Both the position numbers and the translations under genes were made by a program. The notes beneath the pieces were generated by a model. The model saw nothing but the letters and a program-made list of their open reading frames with translations. It did no database searches and had not been told where the DNA came from. Below, in pieces: positions 54,414 through 63,048 of a stretch of DNA of 64,000 nt. Numbering within the stretch: the first letter of the stretch is position 1; each line of letters begins with the position of its first letter. This DNA comes from Brucella anthropi ATCC 49188 (GTDB taxonomy: Bacteria; Pseudomonadota; Alphaproteobacteria; Rhizobiales; Rhizobiaceae), in assembly GCF_000017405.1 (NCBI RefSeq), contig NC_009668.1, forward strand, positions 460,001 to 524,000, read 5' to 3'.

Positions 54414-54749
54414 ATGGCACAGATCGGCCAGTTTACCCGCACCCCGTCCGGCTATTCCGGGCGACTCCGCACGCTCTCGCTGGACGTCGAGCTGACCTTT
54501 ACGCCGTCGGAAAATGCGGACGCCGACAAGGCGCCTGCCTATCGCATCCATCTCGGCGATGAGTATGGGCCGGAAGTCGGCGCAGGCTGGAAACATTCCG
54601 GCGAGCGCGCGGGACCGTTCGTCTCCGTGCTTCTCGACGATCCAGTTTTCCAGCAGCCGATCCGCGCCCGCCTGTTCCAGTCGGACGAAGACGGCCGCGA
54701 CTGGGGCTTGCACTGGACCCGCCAAAAGAAGCGCGACGAGCAGGAGTGA
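54414..54749 (+). CDS. DUF736 domain protein
   Basis: A 111-residue protein, MAQIGQFTRTPSGYSGRLRT, with YRIHLGDEYGPEVGAGWKHS and FVSVLLDDPVFQQPIRARLF, the DUF736 pattern. The family is almost always encoded between traF and rlxS in these ICEs; its role is unknown. It probably starts a new translational unit after a 68-bp gap, with AGGAG before the ATG. The next start overlaps or abuts its stop. Confidence 0.9.
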   Translation: MAQIGQFTRTPSGYSGRLRTLSLDVELTFTPSENADADKAPAYRIHLGDEYGPEVGAGWKHSGERAGPFVSVLLDDPVFQQPIRARLFQSDEDGRDWGLHWTRQKKRDEQE

Positions 54750-54751
54750 TC

Positions 54752-55516
54752 ATGGTCACGTCCTGCATCCGTCCCGCCTCGGGGAGATGTGGCGCCCGCC
54801 GCCGCATCCTCCTCCTTCTTCTTTCCGGCCTGTTCGTCACAGCCATTGCCCCGCTGCCCGGCCTGGCGCAGATCGCCGTGATGGGTCGTGCCGTCGCCGT
54901 GCATCCGCACGGCGCCCATATCGAAGAGGCTTCGCAGCGGTTCGGCATCCCGGCGGCATGGATCATCGCCGTGATGCAGGTCGAAAGCGCGGGCAATATG
55001 CACGCCATATCGTCTGCCGGCGCGATGGGGCTGATGCAGGTCATGCCCTCGACTTGGGCGGAGCTGCGCATCCGCCATGCTCTCGGCCGCGACCCCTTCG
55101 AGCCGCGCGACAACATCCTCGCGGGCACCGCCTACCTACGCGAGATGTGGGATCGCTACGGCAATGTTGCCGCGATGCTCGCGGCCTACAATGCCGGTCC
55201 CGGTCGCTACGATGAATACCGCGCGACGGCTCGTCCGCTGCCTGCCGAGACGCGCGCCTATGTCGCTGCTTTGACGCCGATCCTGCTCGGCGAGCGGCCT
55301 TCCGGCAGCGGCTCGACGGTCGCTCCGCCGCCCGACTGGCGCGAGGCGGCGCTCTTCGTCGCGCGTGAAATCGGCGCTTCCGCTGCCGATCCCGCGTCCC
55401 CCGACCGCACGCCGGACGATGCCCCTTCGCTCGTCCCGGCGGCACCGGACGCACTCACCGCCTTGCAGTCGGAGGGGCTGTTCGTCGCCCGCGATGCCGG
55501 TGGGGACCGGCCATGA
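54752..55516 (+). CDS. Lytic transglycosylase (transfer-associated)
   Basis: A 254-residue exported SLT-family muramidase. The signal peptide is about 1-40 (RRILLLLLSGLFVTAIAPLP, cleaved near GLAQ). The catalytic Glu is in IIAVMQVESAGNMHAISSAG, followed by MGLMQVMPSTW and NILAGTAYLREM and AAYNAGPGRYDEY, all standard for the family. It opens peptidoglycan for the mating apparatus. The start is ATG 54752 behind AGGAG; a GTG at 54746 is possible. Confidence 0.92.
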   Translation: MVTSCIRPASGRCGARRRILLLLLSGLFVTAIAPLPGLAQIAVMGRAVAVHPHGAHIEEASQRFGIPAAWIIAVMQVESAGNMHAISSAGAMGLMQVMPSTWAELRIRHALGRDPFEPRDNILAGTAYLREMWDRYGNVAAMLAAYNAGPGRYDEYRATARPLPAETRAYVAALTPILLGERPSGSGSTVAPPPDWREAALFVAREIGASAADPASPDRTPDDAPSLVPAAPDALTALQSEGLFVARDAGGDRP

Positions 55517-55617
55517 GCAGCGGCACCGCAATTCGCATCCCATCGGGCGCTGGCGTGTCATGGAGGGCGCAGAGGGTGGCGGCAGGCACCACGACCGAAA
55601 GATGGCGAGATAAAAGG

Positions 55618-55750
55618 CCGCACGGTGCGGCTGTGGCGGGCGGTTGTTTTTGTTCAGGTTTCCGGCGCGTCCCGCACCGTGCGGCGCTGGCGCGCACCGT
55701 GCGCTGCGCGCTCCTCTTCCTGATTTTCCTTGATGATTTGCACCGTGCGG
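55618..55750. repeat. Four-fold GCACCGTGC repeat cluster upstream of rlxS (candidate oriT)
   Basis: Copies: CCGCACGGTGCGG (55618-55630), CCGCACCGTGCGG (55672-55684), CGCACCGTGCG (55693-55703) and TGCACCGTGCGGG (55739-55750). Each is itself a near-palindrome. They fill the only non-coding gap between the transglycosylase and the relaxase gene. This is where an origin of transfer or a relaxase-operon operator would be expected. A short ORF (55513-55770) runs through it but looks non-coding. Confidence 0.65.
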
Positions 55751-55759
55751 GGGCGCCCC

Positions 55760-57499
55760 ATGTCCGATGACAACGAGTTCCGCATCCGTCCGGGCCGTAT
55801 CCGCTCGACCCGCGCGCAACAGGCGAGGCCCTTTGTCGCCCAGGCGCTCGCCGCCGCCCAGAAAGCCGGCGGACGCGTCTCGCGCTCCGGCAAGATCACC
55901 TCGGGCAACCGCTCACGCTTCGGGCGCGGTCAGCGCGCCAGCATCCAGGCCAACCGGCTTCTCACCGGACGCTCGCGCATCGCCGTCATCAAGACCCGCG
56001 TGGTTCGCCAAACGGCACGCTCGGCTCCGCTCGGCGCACACCTTAATTATCTGCGCCGCGATGGCGTGACCCGCGACGGGGAAAAGGCGCGGATGTTCGG
56101 CCCGGAAAGGGACGACATGGATGTCGGCGCTTTCGCGGAAAAGTGCCAGGACGACAGGCATCATTTCCGCTTCATCGTCTCGCCCGAAGACGCGGTGGAC
56201 ATGGCCAATCTGAAGGATCACGCCCGCGAGCTGATGGGGCAGATGGAGAAGGATCTCGGCACGCGCCTCGATTGGGTCGCCGTCGATCACTGGAACACCG
56301 ACAATCCCCATATCCATATCATCCTGCGCGGCCGCACCGACGATGGCCAGGACCTGGTGATTTCCCGCGACTACCTCAAGGAGGGCATGCGCGCCCGTGC
56401 GCAGGATCTGGTCACGCAGGAACTCGGGCCCCGCACCGATCTGGAGATCCACCGCAATCTGGAGCGGCAGGTCGAGGCGGAACGCTGGACGCAGCTCGAC
56501 CGGCAGCTTGTGCGCGACGCCGGCAAGTCCGGCATCATCGACCTTGCCCCGCTTCCCGACCGCCAGCCGGACGAGTTTCATACTCTGAAGGTGGGGCGGC
56601 TGCGAACCCTTGAAATCCGCGGGCTTGCCGAAGAGATCGGCCTCTCGCAATGGTTCATCAAGCCCGAAGCCGAAGCGGTCCTGCGTGAACTGGGCGAGCG
56701 CGGCGACATCATCAAGCGCATGCACCGTGCCCTGACCGAACGCGGCATCGAACGCGGCTCGGCCAGCTATGTCCTCGCCGGCGAAAGCCTTGACGTTCCC
56801 GTCATCGGCCGCCTGGTCGAGCGCGGCCTCGACGACGAGTTGAAGGGCACCGCTTATGCCGTGGTCGACGGCACCGACGGGCGGACCCATCACATCAAGC
56901 TGCCGCATCTCGACGCCGCCGGCGACAGTCCGCCCGGTTCCATCGTCGAGTTGCGATCCTGGGAGGACCCGCAGGGGCAGCGCCGCGTCGCGCTCGCCGT
57001 CCGCGCCGATCTCGATCTTGGTGCGCAAGTCGGCGCCTCGGGCGCGACCTGGCTCGACCGGCAGGCCATCGCCCGCGATCCGATCGCGCTGTCGGACAGC
57101 GGTTTCGGCGCTGAGGTCCGTCAGGCTCTGGACGAACGCGCTGAACATCTGATCGGCGAGGGCTTTGCCGAGCGGCAGGGCGGTCGCGTCGTCTTCGCGC
57201 GCCGGCTGCTCAGCACCTTGCGCCAACGCGAACTCGACAACCTCGGCGAGAAGCTCGCAACCGAGACCGGCATGTCCTTCGAGCGCGCAGCCAGCGGCGA
57301 ATATGTCGCCGGCTCCTATCGCCAGCGTTTCGCGCTCGCCTCCGGCCGCTTCGCCATGATCGACGACGGCCTCGGCTTCCAGCTCGTGCCCTGGTCGCCC
57401 TCTCTCGAAAAACAGATCGGCCGTCACGTCTCCGGCGTAGCCCGCGATGATGGCGGCGTAGATTGGGACTTCGGGCGCAAGCGCTCCCTCGGCCTTTAG
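55760..57499 (+). CDS. rlxS: Relaxase RlxS (DUF3363 family)
   Basis: A 579-residue conjugative relaxase. The N-terminus is basic (STRAQQARPFVAQALAAAQK). The VirD2/MobA-type nuclease region spans about 70-210: tyrosine candidates near GAHLNYLRRDGV, then FRFIVSPEDAVDMANL and the metal motif VDHWNTDNPHIHIILRGRTD. The C-terminal part matches DUF3363. It nicks oriT and pilots the strand through TraG. The start is MSDDNEFRIR at 55760 because the last copy of the upstream repeat ends 10 bp before it. Confidence 0.92.
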   Translation: MSDDNEFRIRPGRIRSTRAQQARPFVAQALAAAQKAGGRVSRSGKITSGNRSRFGRGQRASIQANRLLTGRSRIAVIKTRVVRQTARSAPLGAHLNYLRRDGVTRDGEKARMFGPERDDMDVGAFAEKCQDDRHHFRFIVSPEDAVDMANLKDHARELMGQMEKDLGTRLDWVAVDHWNTDNPHIHIILRGRTDDGQDLVISRDYLKEGMRARAQDLVTQELGPRTDLEIHRNLERQVEAERWTQLDRQLVRDAGKSGIIDLAPLPDRQPDEFHTLKVGRLRTLEIRGLAEEIGLSQWFIKPEAEAVLRELGERGDIIKRMHRALTERGIERGSASYVLAGESLDVPVIGRLVERGLDDELKGTAYAVVDGTDGRTHHIKLPHLDAAGDSPPGSIVELRSWEDPQGQRRVALAVRADLDLGAQVGASGATWLDRQAIARDPIALSDSGFGAEVRQALDERAEHLIGEGFAERQGGRVVFARRLLSTLRQRELDNLGEKLATETGMSFERAASGEYVAGSYRQRFALASGRFAMIDDGLGFQLVPWSPSLEKQIGRHVSGVARDDGGVDWDFGRKRSLGL

Positions 57500-57523
57500 C
57501 CTCAACCAGAAAGGACCATCGCA

Positions 57524-59509
57524 ATGTCCGCGACCAAGATCCTCTGGGGACAGATCACCATCGTCTTCCTCATCATCCTCGCCACCACCTGGGGCGCGAC
57601 CCAGTATGTCGCCTCGAGCCTCGGTTATCAGGCGCAACTCGGGCCGCCCTGGTTCGTGATGTTCGGCGTGCCGATCTATTATCCGCCCGCGATCTTCTGG
57701 TGGTGGTATTTCTACGAAGCCTATGCGCCGCCGATCTTCGCCAAGGGCGGGATCATCGCGGCATCGGGCGGCTTCATCGCCATTGCCGTCGCCATCGGCA
57801 TGTCGGTCTGGCGGGCGCGCGAGGCGAAAAACGTCGCCACCTATGGCTCGGCGCGATGGGCCGGGAAAGGAGAGATCAAGGCGGCGGGCCTGCTCGATCC
57901 CGATGGTGTTGTTCTCGGCCGTTACGAGAAGGACTATCTACGCCATGACGGGCCGGAGCATGTCCTGTGCTTTGCCCCGACACGTTCGGGCAAAGGCGTC
58001 GGCCTCGTCGTCCCGTCGCTGCTGACCTGGCCGGGGTCGGCCATCGTCCACGACATCAAGGGTGAGAACTGGCAGCTCACCTCCGGCTTCCGCTCGCAGC
58101 ACGGCCGCGTGCTGCTCTTCGACCCGACCAACCCGAAATCCTCGGCCTACAATCCGCTGCTGGAAGTGCGCCGCGGCGAGTGGGAGGTGCGCGACGTCCA
58201 GAACATCGCCGACATCCTCGTCGATCCGGAAGGCAGTCTCGACAAGCGCAACCATTGGGAAAAGACCAGCCATTCGCTGCTGGTGGGCGCCATCCTGCAT
58301 GTGCTTTACGCCGAACCCGACAAGACCCTGGCAGGTGTGGCCAAATTCCTGTCCGATCCGAAGCGCCCGGTGGATTCCACGTTGCGCGCCATGATGAAGA
58401 CCGCGCATCTGGGCGAAGCGGGGCCGCACCCGGTCGTTGCCAGCGCCGCGCGCGAGCTGCGCAACAAGTCCGAGAACGAGCGCAGCGGCGTGTTGTCGAC
58501 GGCGATGTCGTTTCTCGGCCTGTATCGCGATCCGGTCGTGGCCGAAGTCACACGCCGCTCCGACTGGCGCATCAGCGATATTGTGGGAGGCGATCAGCCG
58601 GTCACGCTTTACCTCGTCGTGCCGCCCTCCGACATCAACCGCACCAAGCCGCTGATGCGATTGCTGCTCAATCAGATCGGCCGTCGCCTGACCGAAGACC
58701 TGCAGGCGAACGCCGGGCGGCATCGGCTCCTTCTGATGCTGGACGAGTTTCCGGCGCTGGGCAGGCTCGATTTCTTCGAGACCGCGCTGGCTTTCATGGC
58801 CGGCTACGGTCTGAAATCATTCCTGATCGCGCAGTCGCTGAACCAGATCGAGAAAGCCTACGGGCCGAACAACTCGATCCTCGACAACTGCCATGTCCGC
58901 GTCAGCTTCGCCACCAACGACGAGCGCACGGCGAAACGGGTGTCGGATGCGCTCGGCACCGCCACCGAGATGAAGGCGATGAAGAACTATGCCGGCCATC
59001 GCCTGTCGCCCTGGCTCGGGCACCTTATGGTCTCGCGCTCGGAAACCGCGCGCCAGTTGCTGACGCCGGGCGAGATCATGCAGCTTCCCCCACATGAGGA
59101 GATCGTCATGGTGGCGGGCATCCCCCCGATCCGGGCGACGAAGGCGCGCTATTACGAGGACGCCCGGTTTCGCGAGCGCGTTCTGTCACCGCCTGAATTG
59201 AAAGGTCCCGAAGAAACGCGGCCCGACGACTGGACCAAGCTTCCGATCCCGGCGCGACCGGAAGGCGCCACGGATCACGGCGACCAGAGAACCAATGACG
59301 AAGATCCGACCGAATCCGAACGCCGATTGCAGCCTGAACTCAGCCGCGTAAAGCCCGTGGAGAAGAAAAAGCCCCTCGAGAACGAATTCGAGATCGCGCC
59401 GCCCGATGAAGTTGAGGAAGAGGCCATGCAAAATCGGCGCATGATCCGCCAGGTGCAGGGCATTGCCCGGCAGGTTGCCATGGACCCGAACGACGGCATG
59501 GAGCTGTAG
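57524..59509 (+). CDS. traG: TraG/VirD4 coupling protein
   Basis: A 661-residue type IV coupling ATPase. Two to three N-terminal membrane helices (about 8-30, 60-85, 88-105) are followed by Walker A (FAPTRSGKGVGLVVPSLL, about 152) and Walker B (LLLMLDEFPALGRLDFFE, about 405). The C-terminus is acidic and charged (DEVEEEAMQNRRMIRQVQGI). It delivers the relaxase-DNA complex to the secretion channel. It starts 25 bp after rlxS with AAAGGA as ribosome site. Confidence 0.95.
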   Translation: MSATKILWGQITIVFLIILATTWGATQYVASSLGYQAQLGPPWFVMFGVPIYYPPAIFWWWYFYEAYAPPIFAKGGIIAASGGFIAIAVAIGMSVWRAREAKNVATYGSARWAGKGEIKAAGLLDPDGVVLGRYEKDYLRHDGPEHVLCFAPTRSGKGVGLVVPSLLTWPGSAIVHDIKGENWQLTSGFRSQHGRVLLFDPTNPKSSAYNPLLEVRRGEWEVRDVQNIADILVDPEGSLDKRNHWEKTSHSLLVGAILHVLYAEPDKTLAGVAKFLSDPKRPVDSTLRAMMKTAHLGEAGPHPVVASAARELRNKSENERSGVLSTAMSFLGLYRDPVVAEVTRRSDWRISDIVGGDQPVTLYLVVPPSDINRTKPLMRLLLNQIGRRLTEDLQANAGRHRLLLMLDEFPALGRLDFFETALAFMAGYGLKSFLIAQSLNQIEKAYGPNNSILDNCHVRVSFATNDERTAKRVSDALGTATEMKAMKNYAGHRLSPWLGHLMVSRSETARQLLTPGEIMQLPPHEEIVMVAGIPPIRATKARYYEDARFRERVLSPPELKGPEETRPDDWTKLPIPARPEGATDHGDQRTNDEDPTESERRLQPELSRVKPVEKKKPLENEFEIAPPDEVEEEAMQNRRMIRQVQGIARQVAMDPNDGMEL

Positions 59510-59513
59510 CGCC

Positions 59514-59963
59514 ATGGCCAATCTCCGGAAGAAGAAAAAACTCACCGTCTATCTGGACCCCGATGTCGAAAAAGCCCTGACCGAGTTTGCCGCGCGGCGG
59601 GACCGGTCGCAGTCGATGATCGGCGAGGCGGCCATCGCCTCATTCCTGTCTCCCGACGATGCCGAACGCCGAGAGGCGATAATCGCCAAGCGCCTCGATC
59701 GACTCGATCGCCGCATGGACCGGCTTGAACGAGACGTCGGCATCGCCGTCGAAAGCCTGGCGGTCTTCATCCGCTTCTGGGTCAACACCACACCGGCCTT
59801 GCCTGAGCCGGCGGCAAAGGCCGCGAAGGCCAAATCAGCGGAGCGATACGAGGCGTTCATCACCGCGCTCGGTCGCCGCCTCGCACAGGGACCGAAGCTG
59901 CGGCAGGAGGTGTCGGAGGATGTGACGGATCAGAGAGTTGAATTTGGCCGCCTTAGTCGTTGA
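59514..59963 (+). CDS. CopG-type ribbon-helix-helix regulator, altered C-terminus
   Basis: A 149-residue protein. Residues about 5-40 (KKKKLTVYLDPDVEKALTEF, SQSMIGEAAIASFL) form a ribbon-helix-helix. A coiled coil follows (EAIIAKRLDRLDRRMDRLER). In related ICEs this gene is followed directly by trbB. Here the last dozen residues (TDQRVEFGRLSR) do not look like the rest, and an unrelated exported-protein and arsenic region begins at once. The gene end is probably the insertion junction of that cargo. Confidence 0.82.
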   Translation: MANLRKKKKLTVYLDPDVEKALTEFAARRDRSQSMIGEAAIASFLSPDDAERREAIIAKRLDRLDRRMDRLERDVGIAVESLAVFIRFWVNTTPALPEPAAKAAKAKSAERYEAFITALGRRLAQGPKLRQEVSEDVTDQRVEFGRLSR

Positions 59964-60103
59964 CACGAGTTCCCGCTCCCGGTTGGCTGAGCAGTAACAA
60001 GGATCCGCCGGAAGCGGCCTTCGCGACTGTCGCGGTCTTTGGGATTTTCGCGAATTATCCTAAGGTGATGGCTGTATATTCACTCGACTTTGGAGGAACA
60101 GCC

Positions 60104-60388
60104 TTGAGACTTGCCATTGCCAGCCTGTTCGCCATCGGTCTCGCCGTCCCTGCCTTCGCCCAGACGGAACCGCCCGCAGATTTTGACGAAGCCGCATGGC
60201 AGGCCGAATGGGACGCGGGCGACACGGATGGCGACGGCAAGCTGAGCCGGGAAGAGGCGAAAGCCGGGAATCCGAACATGACCGATGAAGTCTTCGACCA
60301 GATCGACACCGATGGCGACGGTTTCATCAGCCCCGCGGAAGACAAGGCCGCGCTCTTCGAAGCACGCGGCAAAACCACAAATGAATAG
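60104..60388 (+). CDS. Exported EF-hand calcium-binding protein
   Basis: A 94-residue protein with a signal peptide (LRLAIASLFAIGLAVPAFAQ) and two EF-hands: DTDGDGKLSREE (about 45) and DTDGDGFISPAE (about 73), both with complete calcium ligands. The start is most likely TTG 60104, 6-7 bp after GGAGGA and directly at the signal peptide; upstream ATG 60068 lacks a ribosome site. It begins the cargo next to the arsenic genes and overlaps the next gene by 8 bp. Function unknown; periplasmic calcium binding is expected. Confidence 0.75.
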   Translation: MRLAIASLFAIGLAVPAFAQTEPPADFDEAAWQAEWDAGDTDGDGKLSREEAKAGNPNMTDEVFDQIDTDGDGFISPAEDKAALFEARGKTTNE

Positions 60389-60956
60389 GGTATGGGCGGG
60401 GGCTTTTGGCGCAACGGTGTTTGTCGCGGCAGCATCCGTGGCAGGCGCGGAGGCGCCCACGTCCGCCAGACCGGCCGGGTTGCCTGAGAACTATGTTCCT
60501 GAAATCCCCTCGCATGAGATGGAGCCGGACACCGGCCCGCTTTCGGCCGCCCTACAGGAGCGTTTCCGCGACCGTATCGCCGGTATCTTCATCGAGCGCG
60601 AGCCCGATTTCCATGTCGTCGTCAGGCTAACGGGAGACCGGGATGCGGGCACGCTTCAGTACCAATTGGGCGAAGATCGGGTGCGTGTCGAAGTCCTGAC
60701 AGGCGCATCCCATACCGTCGATCAACTGGTCGCCGCGTTGGATGACCGCCAGATGATTACGCGCGTTCTTCCCGATGGCTACGGCGGATATGTCGATGAG
60801 CGCACCGGATATGTGGTTCTTACGGTTCTCCCCGGAACAGAGCTTGCCGGTGGCAGCGAAGCATCCCTTTCGGCTGCTTTGGGCGTGCCGATCCGCATCA
60901 TCGAAGGGGAACCCGCTACAATCGGTCCAGCACCACAGCAGCGGGAAGAGCGGTAA
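60381..60956 (+). CDS. Hypothetical exported protein
   Basis: A 191-residue protein with a signal peptide (MNRVWAGAFGATVFVAAASV, cleaved near AGA). The mature part resembles uncharacterised secreted proteins with a protease-inhibitor-like flavour: FRDRIAGIFIEREPDFHVVV, then LPDGYGGYVDERTGYVVLTV. I cannot assign a family. The ATG overlaps the EF-hand gene stop, so the two are coupled and may work together in the periplasm. Confidence 0.65.
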   Translation: MNRVWAGAFGATVFVAAASVAGAEAPTSARPAGLPENYVPEIPSHEMEPDTGPLSAALQERFRDRIAGIFIEREPDFHVVVRLTGDRDAGTLQYQLGEDRVRVEVLTGASHTVDQLVAALDDRQMITRVLPDGYGGYVDERTGYVVLTVLPGTELAGGSEASLSAALGVPIRIIEGEPATIGPAPQQREER

Positions 60957-60962
60957 TCCATT

Positions 60963-60983
60963 GCGGCCCGGATTCCGGGCCGC
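60963..60983. terminator. Hairpin between convergent units
   Basis: A perfect stem GCGGCCCGG-ATT-CCGGGCCGC, 6 bp after the exported-protein stop. There is no T-run on either strand. It may still insulate the convergent arsenic operon. Confidence 0.5.
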
Positions 60984-60987
60984 GACG

Positions 60988-61040
60988 TGTCGCAAAAATC
61001 AGTCGCACAATTTTGACTTTCGCACGCGACATTTGCGACA
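60988..61040. repeat. GTCGCA / TGCGAC inverted repeat cluster
   Basis: TGTCGCAAA (60988-60996) and TTTGCGACA (61032-61040) are exact inverted repeats, 35 bp apart. Inside, GTCGCA (61002-61007) and GCGACA repeat again in matching orientation. The layout, two direct copies facing two inverted copies, resembles recombinase or resolvase binding sites. No resolvase gene is beside it. Confidence 0.45.
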
Positions 61041-61108
61041 GAAATTCCCCTGAAAATTCAACGTTGGCCTGACCTGCTACAAAAATCAGGGATCTTCGTG
61101 ACGGCTTC

Positions 61109-62335
61109 TCAAAACTTATCGTTGCTTCCCGCTTCTCCTTTGATCGGCCCCCATAACAGCGCGACGAGGGCGAGATTGGCGATGGCGAGAGCTGCCAGCG
61201 CCACAAGAGTTTGATCGGTGCCCCCGACCGAAAGCAGGATCGCACCCACGGTTGGGCCGGCAGCTTGGGCGACGAGACTGGGCCGGGCAAGCCGCCCCAT
61301 GATCGGCGCATAGCGGGAAGGTCCGAACAGGGCGAGCGGGAGCGCACCCTTGGCGATCGAGAAGATGCCATTGCCGGCCCCGTAGAGGATGAGCGACAGG
61401 CCGATGATGAGAAAACCTGCCGCGAGCATCGTCACCCCTGCCGCGCTCAGGACGGAGGCGGCCGCGAGTGTCCAGAAGGGATGATGCCTCCCCCCGCTCG
61501 CCATTTCGCCAATTCGGCCGGCGACTTGGGCCGGGCCTATCAGCGCGCCGAGGGCTACAGCTTCGCCCAGCGACAGCCCGCGTTGCTGCAACAGGGTCAG
61601 CAGATGCACCGATATGATGGTGACGCCCAATCCGGCCAGCACCACGATCGCCATCATGATCAGATAGGCCCGGCGCTCATGGTCGCGCAGCTTGATCGCA
61701 GGAGCTTGGTCTTTGCCACCGATCGGCCTGGGCTTGCCGTTGCTCGGAAGGACCAGCAGCACGAGCGGCAGGCAGATCGCGAGATGAATGCCGGCATAGG
61801 CCATGCAGGCCCCGCGCCATCCCAGATGCTCCAGAAACAAGGCCGAGAGCGGCCAGCAGACCGTGCTTGCGAAGCCGCCCCACAAGGTCAGTGTAGTGAT
61901 GGCGGATCGCGCGGAACGGCCATAATAGCCCCCGAGCGTGGCAAATGCCGCATCATAAAGGCCGGCCCCCATGCCGATACCGAGCACGATCCATCCGGCG
62001 ACGAATACCCATAGGGACGGCGCAGCCGCAAGGATGACGAGGCCGGCAGCGAACAGCAGGCAAGCCAGAGCAAGGATGGGACGCCCGCCGTGCTGGCCAA
62101 TGGCGTCACCCACGCGCGGGGAAACGACGCCGGCCGCGAGCAGGCCAATGGAGAGAGCGCCGACGATCCATGAAAGCGGCCAACCCGTATCGGCCGCGAT
62201 CGGGGCGGCGAGAACGGCGAGCAGGTAATAGGAGCTGCCCCATGCAAATATCTGTACGATGCCGAGCGCGGAGATGACGGGCCACCTTCTCGCGTCGGGA
62301 GACAGGCCCGTTTGAGCCGGCAGGTTTGTCGTCAC
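61109..62335 (-). CDS. MFS permease in the arsenic operon
   Basis: A 408-residue major facilitator protein with 12 predicted membrane helices (e.g. [39 protein letters not shown]). It starts at GTG 62335, overlapping the arsH stop by 4 bp; the longer open frame upstream is inside arsH. MFS proteins in ars operons include exporters of organoarsenicals or arsenate derivatives (ArsJ, ArsK), but the sequence alone does not say which. No GAPDH partner (needed with ArsJ) is visible in the window. Confidence 0.85.
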   Translation of the reverse strand: MTTNLPAQTGLSPDARRWPVISALGIVQIFAWGSSYYLLAVLAAPIAADTGWPLSWIVGALSIGLLAAGVVSPRVGDAIGQHGGRPILALACLLFAAGLVILAAAPSLWVFVAGWIVLGIGMGAGLYDAAFATLGGYYGRSARSAITTLTLWGGFASTVCWPLSALFLEHLGWRGACMAYAGIHLAICLPLVLLVLPSNGKPRPIGGKDQAPAIKLRDHERRAYLIMMAIVVLAGLGVTIISVHLLTLLQQRGLSLGEAVALGALIGPAQVAGRIGEMASGGRHHPFWTLAAASVLSAAGVTMLAAGFLIIGLSLILYGAGNGIFSIAKGALPLALFGPSRYAPIMGRLARPSLVAQAAGPTVGAILLSVGGTDQTLVALAALAIANLALVALLWGPIKGEAGSNDKF

Positions 62336-63048
62336 CGGACGCGCTTGAGCGCCATACGCTCTTCCAGCTTTTGGGCGGTTTCCTTGCGCTCGCTGTAGCG
62401 GTCGGTGAGGTAAGGAGCGACGTCGCGGGTCAGAAGCGTGAACTTCACCAGTTCCTCCATCACATCGACCACCCGGTCGTAATAGGATGAAGGCTTCATT
62501 CGACCCGCTTCGTCGAACTCCTGATATGCCTTGGCGACCGAGGACTGGTTGGGGATGGTGATCATCCGCATCCAGCGGCCGAGGACGCGAAGTTGGTTGA
62601 CGGCGTTGAAACTCTGCGAGCCGCCAGAGACTTGCATCACGGCCAATGTGCGGCCCTGGGTGGGGCGAACTGCGCCAACCGCGAGCGGTATCCAGTCGAT
62701 TTGCGCCTTGAGGACTCCGCTCATGGCACCGTGACGTTCGGGGCTGGTCCAGACCTGCCCTTCGGACCATTCCGAAAGTTTCCGAAGCTCCTGCACCTTC
62801 GGATGATCAACGGGCGCACCATCAGGCAGCGGCAGGCCGTGCGGATCGAACACACGGGTTTCCGCGCCGAAGTGGTTGAGGAGCCGTTCGGCTTCGAGCG
62901 TGAGCAGCTTGCTATAGGAGCGTTCACGCAACGAGCCGTAGAGCAGGAGAATGCGCGGCGGATGAGCAGAGGGCGTCGTTCGTAGGCGTTCAGCCGATGG
63001 GCTGTCGAGCACCGCGCGGACCACATTAGGAAGGTCGGAAACCGTCAT
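62332..63048 (-). CDS. arsH: ArsH NADPH-dependent flavin reductase
   Basis: A 238-residue ArsH. The FMN-binding start is [16 protein letters not shown] (about 35-50), with [20 protein letters not shown] and [20 protein letters not shown]. ArsH oxidises trivalent organoarsenicals and lowers oxidative stress. The start at 63048 overlaps the ACR3 stop (ATGA); the upstream extension lies in the ACR3 gene. Second gene of the leftward ars operon. Confidence 0.93.
   Translation of the reverse strand: MTVSDLPNVVRAVLDSPSAERLRTTPSAHPPRILLLYGSLRERSYSKLLTLEAERLLNHFGAETRVFDPHGLPLPDGAPVDHPKVQELRKLSEWSEGQVWTSPERHGAMSGVLKAQIDWIPLAVGAVRPTQGRTLAVMQVSGGSQSFNAVNQLRVLGRWMRMITIPNQSSVAKAYQEFDEAGRMKPSSYYDRVVDVMEELVKFTLLTRDVAPYLTDRYSERKETAQKLEERMALKRVR

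Noticed and set aside
55513..55770. An 85-codon ORF between the transglycosylase and rlxS
   Set aside because: It runs through the four GCACCGTGC repeats and has no family-like sequence; a non-coding oriT-type region explains it better.
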